Part shown: in pieces, positions 59,381 through 64,000 of the stretch | How positions within the stretch are numbered: position 1 is the first letter of the stretch | Layout: each line of letters starts with the position of its first letter | Source of the DNA: Exiguobacterium aestuarii | Lineage (GTDB): Bacteria > Bacillota > Bacilli > Exiguobacteriales > Exiguobacteriaceae | Direction: 5' to 3' | Length of the DNA stretch: 64,000 nucleotides | Assembly: GCF_020171655.1 (NCBI RefSeq) | Contig: NZ_JAIVAC010000001.1 | Span: 62,001 to 126,000 of the forward strand | Position numbers and translations under genes: made by a program | The notes under the pieces: generated by a model | What the model was told of the DNA's origin: nothing | Seen by the model: the letters and a program-made list of their open reading frames with translations, nothing else | Database searches by the model: none

Positions 59381-60973
59381 TCATTCGAACGACTCATGGA
59401 ATGAAAGCCGCTTTTTCCCGTTCGCTTTTGACCGATATAAGGCGTCGTCCGCTTGTTCGATGGCGACATGTGGAGGTTCGGCTGGCGACCAAATCGATGC
59501 GCCGATGCTTGCCCCGACCTTCACTGAAACGAGGTCGAGCATCACAGGTTGTGAGAGCGTAGCAATAATGGATGTACCGATTTCATGAATACCCTGAATC
59601 GAACGCCCATGTCTCGGGAACATCAGGAAAAATTCGTCTCCGCTCAAGCGGACCGGATACACCTCATCAATCGTAAGTGTTCGTAGCCGCTGTGCGACTT
59701 CGACTAACAATTCATCCCCGACCGCGTGACCGTATGTATCGTTTACCGCCTTGAACCCATCGAGGTCGATATAAAAGAAAACGTACGGTTCTTTCGAAGC
59801 GTGCAATTGATTCAACTGTTCACGTAAGGCGACACGGTTCGAGAGACCGGTCAGCGCGTCACGGTTCGCAAGGAGCTCAAAGTGCACCCGTTCCGATTCT
59901 GATTCTGTGAGGGATGTGACGAGCGATTCCAGTGCGAATGCGAGGGACTCAATCTCTTCGATTCCGGATTGATGCGGGAATGTATTGGCTTTTCCTTGCT
60001 CCATGAGCGAAGCCGTTTCAGTAATTCGTTTCAACGGTCTCGTCACGACGGAAGCGAGTAACCAACCGAGGACGGCCGTCACAAGTGATGCGAAGAGACC
60101 AATCCATAGAATCCTCGTTTCTAGCGCTTCGACCGGTGCGAACGCAACGGATGCCGGTTGACGGACGACGACGCGCCAACCTAGTCCAGGATATTCATCA
60201 TACCCTTCCCCAATCGACATCCCCGTCAGATAGTCCTGTCCATCCTCCCATTCTTTCACGGAAGCTCCTTCCGTAAACGACACAGGGAGTGGTTTTCCGA
60301 CTAGATCGTTTGGGCCGAGGAGCACCACGTTGTCTCGTTCACTAACGACGAACAAATCCGTATCATCGACTTGTTCATGGAGCGTCCGATTGAAATGTCC
60401 GAGTACTTCTTTTCCCCATGCCCAACTCAAGTGAGTGGCAAGCACCCCTTGAAATGTCCCGTCTTGAAAAAAAGGGACACTGATATCGACGAATTGGAGC
60501 GGTTCTCCCGTCGGATTCGGTAACAGTTCAGCTAATAGGACCGCCTCGTGGACGTCACCAATAAAAGGAGCTTCTTTCGCTTCGAGATACACGGGGCGCT
60601 CGGCGATGGATGCCTCTTCGAGTATGCCGTTCGTGGAAGCAACGACAGTCCCTTCCGCATCCGTGACACCCATCCAAGAGAATGCCGGAATGTTCGATTG
60701 GACTTGATCGAGCAGTCGTCGTGTCGCGTCCGGGTCCCCTAAATCGAGACCTTGCAAGAGTTGGACTTCTTGATAGCGTGACCACATATAAAAGTCGAGT
60801 TTGTCCGCTAATTGATGTGATGTTGTCGAAAGACGTTCCCCGATTTCTTGTTCGAGTGAATCAGATGCCCGATGACTGATCAGGGATGTGAGTGCAATTG
60901 TCAGTAAAAAGACGAGTGTGGCAATGCTGAGCGCCAAAATGAGTCCGAGGCGCATCGTAAAAGACTTGATCAT
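59381..60973 (-). CDS. Membrane diguanylate cyclase with Cache sensor, HAMP and GGDEF domain
   Basis: About 530 residues from the ATG at 60973, which has AGGAGG ten bases upstream. Two membrane helices (about 8-30 and 275-300) bracket an extracellular double-Cache sensor (WMGVTDAEGTVVAST, VDISVPFFQDGTFQGVLATHLS); then HAMP and a GGDEF domain with RDALTGLSNRVALREQL, YIDLDGFKAVNDTYGHAVGD and the active loop RLSGDEFF. First Gly is Ser, a change still active in many cyclases. The inhibitory RxxD site five residues upstream is absent. It should make c-di-GMP in response to an external small molecule. Confidence 0.9.
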   Translation of the reverse strand: MIKSFTMRLGLILALSIATLVFLLTIALTSLISHRASDSLEQEIGERLSTTSHQLADKLDFYMWSRYQEVQLLQGLDLGDPDATRRLLDQVQSNIPAFSWMGVTDAEGTVVASTNGILEEASIAERPVYLEAKEAPFIGDVHEAVLLAELLPNPTGEPLQFVDISVPFFQDGTFQGVLATHLSWAWGKEVLGHFNRTLHEQVDDTDLFVVSERDNVVLLGPNDLVGKPLPVSFTEGASVKEWEDGQDYLTGMSIGEGYDEYPGLGWRVVVRQPASVAFAPVEALETRILWIGLFASLVTAVLGWLLASVVTRPLKRITETASLMEQGKANTFPHQSGIEEIESLAFALESLVTSLTESESERVHFELLANRDALTGLSNRVALREQLNQLHASKEPYVFFYIDLDGFKAVNDTYGHAVGDELLVEVAQRLRTLTIDEVYPVRLSGDEFFLMFPRHGRSIQGIHEIGTSIIATLSQPVMLDLVSVKVGASIGASIWSPAEPPHVAIEQADDALYRSKANGKKRLSFHESFE

Positions 60974-61096
60974 GCGAGTAAAACCTCCTAAAGCTTGAAA
61001 TGAAGACAATTATGAAAAACGAGTCGAACACATGATAGGTGAAAGAGCTTCCGCTATAATGAAAGACGAGTCGAAAAATAAATAGAGGTGAAGAAA

Positions 61097-61753
61097 ATGA
61101 AAAAGAATCAATGGTTGGTCATCACAACCGTCGTTGCGGTCGCATTGATTGCATTGGTGTTCGTCTTGCTCAATCAAGATGAGCCGACAACGGCCGACCG
61201 AGGCGATCACGTGTCAATCGAGGGACAACCGACACTCGGAGACTCGGACGCGAAAGTATCGGTTGTCGAGTTCGGAGATTATAAATGTCCATCATGTAAA
61301 CAGTGGGGCGAAACGATCTATCCGCAACTGAAAGCGGATTATCTCGACAAGGAAGATGTCAGCTTCAGCTATATTAACGTCTTGTTCCACGGACAAGAAT
61401 CGATTTTGGCATCCCTCGCTTCCGAGTCGGTGTACGAGCAAGACCCTGAATCGTTCTGGAAGTTCCATAAAGCGCTCTATGACGCGCAACCGGCTTCACA
61501 ACAACACGACAACGCATGGGTGACAGTCGAGAAGTTGAAAGAAATCGCAGGTGAGACGACATCGGTCGACTTGGCACAACTTGAACAAGACCTTGGCGAA
61601 AACTCGACCGTGCTCGAAAAAGTCAGTACGGACGACGGGCTTGTGAAAGAGAACGGTGTTCAATTCACACCTTCGATCATGATCAACGGTGTGATGCTCG
61701 AGGACCCGTTCGACTACGAACAAATCCAACAGTTGATCGAGCAGGATTTATAA
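61097..61753 (+). CDS. bdbD: DsbA-family thiol oxidase, BdbD-like
   Basis: About 218 residues; the ATG at 61097 is six bases after AGAGGTG. One N-terminal membrane helix anchors a DsbA fold with helical insert; the active site is GDYKCPSCKQWG (CPSC at about 61-64) and the cis-Pro loop is GVQFTPSIMINGV. It introduces disulfides in exported proteins and is reoxidised by the adjacent BdbC-like protein. Confidence 0.9.
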   Translation: MKKNQWLVITTVVAVALIALVFVLLNQDEPTTADRGDHVSIEGQPTLGDSDAKVSVVEFGDYKCPSCKQWGETIYPQLKADYLDKEDVSFSYINVLFHGQESILASLASESVYEQDPESFWKFHKALYDAQPASQQHDNAWVTVEKLKEIAGETTSVDLAQLEQDLGENSTVLEKVSTDDGLVKENGVQFTPSIMINGVMLEDPFDYEQIQQLIEQDL

Positions 61754-61754
61754 G

Positions 61755-62168
61755 ATGAAATCATTTTTCGAAAAATATGGATTGTATCTCTCTTGGCTCG
61801 TCGCGTTGATGGCGACACTCGGGAGTCTCTATTTCAGTGAGATTCGAGAGTTTGTGCCATGTGAGCTTTGCTGGATTCAACGCATCTTTATGTATCCGCT
61901 GACGATTATCCTAGGGATTGCCGTCTTCACGGAAGATCGGGCGGTACGAAAATATGTGTTACCGCTTACTATCATAGGCGGTATTGTTTCACTTTACCAT
62001 TACTTGGTACAAAAAGTGCCAGGATTTGCTGAAATTCAGCCTTGTGCACAAGGTGTTCCGTGCAGCGGTCAATACATCAACTGGTTCGGATTCATCACGA
62101 TTCCGTTCCTCGCATTGACGGCTTTCACGCTCATCACCATCCTCATGTGGAATGTCAAAAAGCGATAA
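61755..62168 (+). CDS. bdbC: DsbB-family quinone-linked disulfide protein, BdbC-like
   Basis: A 137-residue protein with four membrane helices. The two redox pairs are VPCELCWIQR (about 35-42) and PCAQGVPCSGQYINWFG (about 96-103). It passes electrons from BdbD to quinone. It begins one base after bdbD and overlaps the end of the region encoding the Sco gene's ribosome site. Confidence 0.92.
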   Translation: MKSFFEKYGLYLSWLVALMATLGSLYFSEIREFVPCELCWIQRIFMYPLTIILGIAVFTEDRAVRKYVLPLTIIGGIVSLYHYLVQKVPGFAEIQPCAQGVPCSGQYINWFGFITIPFLALTAFTLITILMWNVKKR

Positions 62169-62181
62169 GGAGTTGGAACGT

Positions 62182-62760
62182 GTGAAGAAATGGTGGATCG
62201 GTAGTTTGATGACGATGCTCATCGTCCTAGCAGGATGCGGACAAGAAATCGAGGACCCGCTCAACTGGGAAGTCGAATCGTTCGAATACATGAACCAAGA
62301 AGAAGAGATGGTCAGTCTCGACGATTTGAAAGGGAAAGTGTGGATGGCAGACTTCGTCTTCACAAGCTGTGAGACGGTCTGCCCGCCGATGACGTACAAC
62401 ATGACGAAGCTGAATGAAGCGCTCGAAGAAGAGGGTGTCGAAGACGTGCAATTCGTCTCGTTCAGTGTCGACCCGACCGTGGACACTCCGGAGAAGATGA
62501 AAGAATTCATGAGTGGCTATGACCTGGCGAAAGCGGACTGGCAGTTCTTGTCGGGCTACTCACAAGACGAAATCGAGACGTTCGCGCAAGAGAACTTCAA
62601 AGCGCTCGTCCGGAAGCCTGAAGAAGGTACACAAGTCGACCACGGTACGTACTTCTATTTGGTCGACCAGGAAGGCAAAATCATCAAAGCGTATCCTGGT
62701 TTCCAAAACGTCCCGACGGAAGACATCATCAACGACATTAAAATCTTACAAAAGTCTTAA
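62182..62760 (+). CDS. SCO1/SenC-family lipoprotein
   Basis: About 192 residues. The GTG at 62182 is nine bases after AAGGAG. The lipobox is IVLAGC, and the thioredoxin-like domain has the copper/redox motif FTSCETVCPPM (CxxxC at about 65-69) and the conserved His in VDHGTYFYLVD. Sco proteins deliver copper to cytochrome oxidase CuA or reduce its cysteines. Being in an operon with bdbDC suggests linked thiol chemistry for oxidase assembly. Confidence 0.9.
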   Translation: MKKWWIGSLMTMLIVLAGCGQEIEDPLNWEVESFEYMNQEEEMVSLDDLKGKVWMADFVFTSCETVCPPMTYNMTKLNEALEEEGVEDVQFVSFSVDPTVDTPEKMKEFMSGYDLAKADWQFLSGYSQDEIETFAQENFKALVRKPEEGTQVDHGTYFYLVDQEGKIIKAYPGFQNVPTEDIINDIKILQKS

Positions 62761-62764
62761 CAGA

Positions 62765-62801
62765 AGATCTGTCCCATCAAAGCAGTGGGGCAGGTCTTTT
62801 T
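62765..62801 (+). terminator. Intrinsic terminator of the bdbDC-sco operon
   Basis: AGATCTGTCCC pairs imperfectly with GGGGCAGGTCT, followed by TTTTT. Confidence 0.85.
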
Positions 62802-62863
62802 GATTGATGAAACCTGCTATACTGGAAGGACTAAATCGATTTCCTTGAAAAGGGGTGGACGGG

Positions 62864-63457
62864 ATGAAAGACGTCTTGATTCGATACATGAAACGGTTTA
62901 CGGATTTGAGTGACGACGAGTGTGAGCGGTTGGTAGCGGATGTACCAATTGCCACGTTTCCGAAAGGGAAGATTCTCTTGCATCAAGGAGACGTCCCGAC
63001 TAAATGCTATTTCGTACTGAGTGGTTGCATTCGTCAATATAAAGTCGACGAAGACGGGAACGAGCACACTGTCGATTTCATCACGGAAGAACAGAGTATC
63101 ACCATATTGACGAAACATCATACAGATGGACGATCACCGTATTCGTTAGCGTGTATAGAGGAATGTTGCCTCGTCGTCGGAGACCTTGCGACAGAGCAAG
63201 ATCAATACGAGGAGAATCCTGTCCTTGAGGCGATGACGCGGGACATGATGCAAGAAGACATGGGGACGATGCGCGATGCGTTCGCCTCGTTCATGTCGTC
63301 CACACCGGAGGAACGGTATCAGGCCATGATGGAGAAGAGACCCGACTTGGTTCATCGGGTCCCACAGTATCAATTGGCGAGCTATCTCGGTATCACACCG
63401 GAGTCACTCAGTCGGATCAAGAAGCGGGCGACGCGTCACCTGCGGATTGTCGAGTGA
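62864..63457 (+). CDS. Crp/Fnr-family transcriptional regulator
   Basis: About 197 residues from the ATG at 62864 (AAAGGGG upstream). A cyclic-nucleotide-binding-type beta-roll (FPKGKILLHQGDVPTKCYFVLSGCIRQYKVDEDGNEHTVDF) is followed by a long helix and an HTH with VPQYQLASYLGITPESLSRIKKRAT. The Cys spacing does not match the FNR iron-sulfur cluster, though a CIEECC cluster occurs near residue 100. Effector unknown. Its 3' end overlaps the opposing DUF4386-like gene by 41 bp. Confidence 0.87.
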   Translation: MKDVLIRYMKRFTDLSDDECERLVADVPIATFPKGKILLHQGDVPTKCYFVLSGCIRQYKVDEDGNEHTVDFITEEQSITILTKHHTDGRSPYSLACIEECCLVVGDLATEQDQYEENPVLEAMTRDMMQEDMGTMRDAFASFMSSTPEERYQAMMEKRPDLVHRVPQYQLASYLGITPESLSRIKKRATRHLRIVE

Positions 63458-64000
63458 TATCATGTGTAGGAAGTATTCTTCCTTTCACGATCAACCATAC
63501 GGCAAAGGCCAATCCGCCGACGAACATCGGGAGCATGAGAGTGAGCTCGAGTAAAGTTGTCATGCTTTCAAGCGTGGGGAATTGGTAAAGGGCATGAACA
63601 ATCGTATAACTGAAACCGGCTACGACGAGTAAGATGCCAATCGTTCTTGGAATGAAATGGGTCCGCATCGCAACCCATCCGACTGCGATGAGGTGAAGAC
63701 CGAACACGATCAAGCCAAGCGACCAAATGGTTTCAAATGACGTGACCGTTTCATATACTTGTCTAGCTGAAGTGGAAGTATCGAGGAGTCGCTCGGCTTC
63801 AACGAGACGTAAAACAGCGAAGGCGAGAATGAACGAATAAATGAATCGAAGTGTCCCGATGAGTAAGGCGAATGTGGTATGAATCGGTTTAAAGAAACGA
63901 TATAGTCCGTAGGCGACAATCAGGTCCAGCACGACAATGATGCCCCAGCCGATGATACCGAAACGGAACAGCGTCGAATGACTGACTAAGTTCTCATACG
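63417..64000 (-). CDS. DUF4386-like membrane protein (partial, runs off the window)
   Basis: At least 194 codons are open on the minus strand to the window edge; a GTG at 63932 is internal, since the frame upstream still reads YENLVSHSTLFRFGIIGWGIIVVLDLIVAYGLYRFF, which fits the DUF4386 family. At least five membrane helices and the region RQVYETVTSFETIWSLGLIVFGLHLIAVGW are seen. Function unknown. The C-terminal 13 codons overlap the crp/fnr gene on the other strand. Confidence 0.82.
   Translation of the reverse strand, partial: YENLVSHSTLFRFGIIGWGIIVVLDLIVAYGLYRFFKPIHTTFALLIGTLRFIYSFILAFAVLRLVEAERLLDTSTSARQVYETVTSFETIWSLGLIVFGLHLIAVGWVAMRTHFIPRTIGILLVVAGFSYTIVHALYQFPTLESMTTLLELTLMLPMFVGGLAFAVWLIVKGRILPTHDITRQSAGDASPAS

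Noticed and set aside
1-64000. CRISPR arrays, insertion sequences, prophage genes, tRNA or rRNA genes
   Set aside because: No spaced repeats, transposase or integrase motifs, or tRNA/rRNA-like sequence were recognised anywhere in the window.

Overview
The window looks like chromosomal DNA of a motile-type, pigmented low-to-mid GC member of the Bacilli, most likely Exiguobacterium or a close relative. This is an inference from the B. subtilis-like yqeG-yqeH-aroE-yhbY-nadD-yqeK-rsfS-yqeM operon, Gram-positive type Shine-Dalgarno sequences, CcpA/PerR/LexA type operator sites, a C30 carotenoid locus and roughly half GC content. No rRNA, tRNA, CRISPR array, insertion sequence or phage gene was seen. 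The window starts inside addA and ends inside a DUF4386-type membrane protein gene.

Layout. 1-5.4 kb: end of addA, then a MarR regulator with a heterodimeric ABC exporter. 5.5-8.9 kb: a stand-alone receiver protein with a large sensor kinase, and a YisL-like membrane protein. 9.0-18.3 kb: a C30 carotenoid locus made of two converging operons, methyltransferase-crtN-like-crtN-crtM on the plus strand and cruF-like-acyltransferase-glycosyltransferase-crtP-like on the minus strand. Where they converge there is a roughly 330-nt gene-free stretch that reads on the minus strand as a promoter, six hairpins each exposing a CCCC-containing loop, and an intrinsic terminator: a candidate multi-loop Shine-Dalgarno-targeting small RNA. 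18.4-21.9 kb: pssA, a YbaK-like deacylase, a crotonase and a MATE transporter. 22.0-33.4 kb: a maltodextrin locus (cyclomaltodextrinase, MdxEFG-like importer without ATPase, membrane-anchored alpha-amylase, LacI-family regulator, stress protein, maltose phosphorylase) dotted with cre/LacI-type operators. 33.5-37.8 kb: YitT-like protein, nucleosidase-like protein, Cof-type phosphatase, small membrane protein, membrane thioredoxin and psd. 37.9-43.1 kb: the ribosome-assembly/NAD operon named above. 43.1-47.7 kb: a VOC protein under a LexA-type box, a membrane protein, PerR-type katA, a lipoprotein nuclease and a nitroreductase. 47.7-52.0 kb: a membrane-thioredoxin fusion and a persulfide/sulfite detoxification cluster around a shared CstR/CsoR-like operator. 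52.0-58.5 kb: an ABC-2 exporter and odhAB. 58.6-64.0 kb: a DUF6241-like protein, a diguanylate cyclase, a BdbD-BdbC-Sco cluster, a Crp/Fnr regulator and the partial DUF4386 gene.

How parts fit. The carotenoid genes give a plausible path from farnesyl diphosphate to a glycosylated, acylated and possibly methyl-esterified C30 pigment. Starch is cut outside by the anchored amylase, imported as maltodextrin, cut by the cyclomaltodextrinase and phosphorolysed by the GH65 enzyme, with LacI-type and CcpA-type sites at each promoter. The candidate small RNA could pair with the Shine-Dalgarno regions of odhB (11 nt), odhA, crtP and the LacI-family gene (9 nt each), but GGGGG-rich Shine-Dalgarno sites are common here, so this is only a hypothesis.
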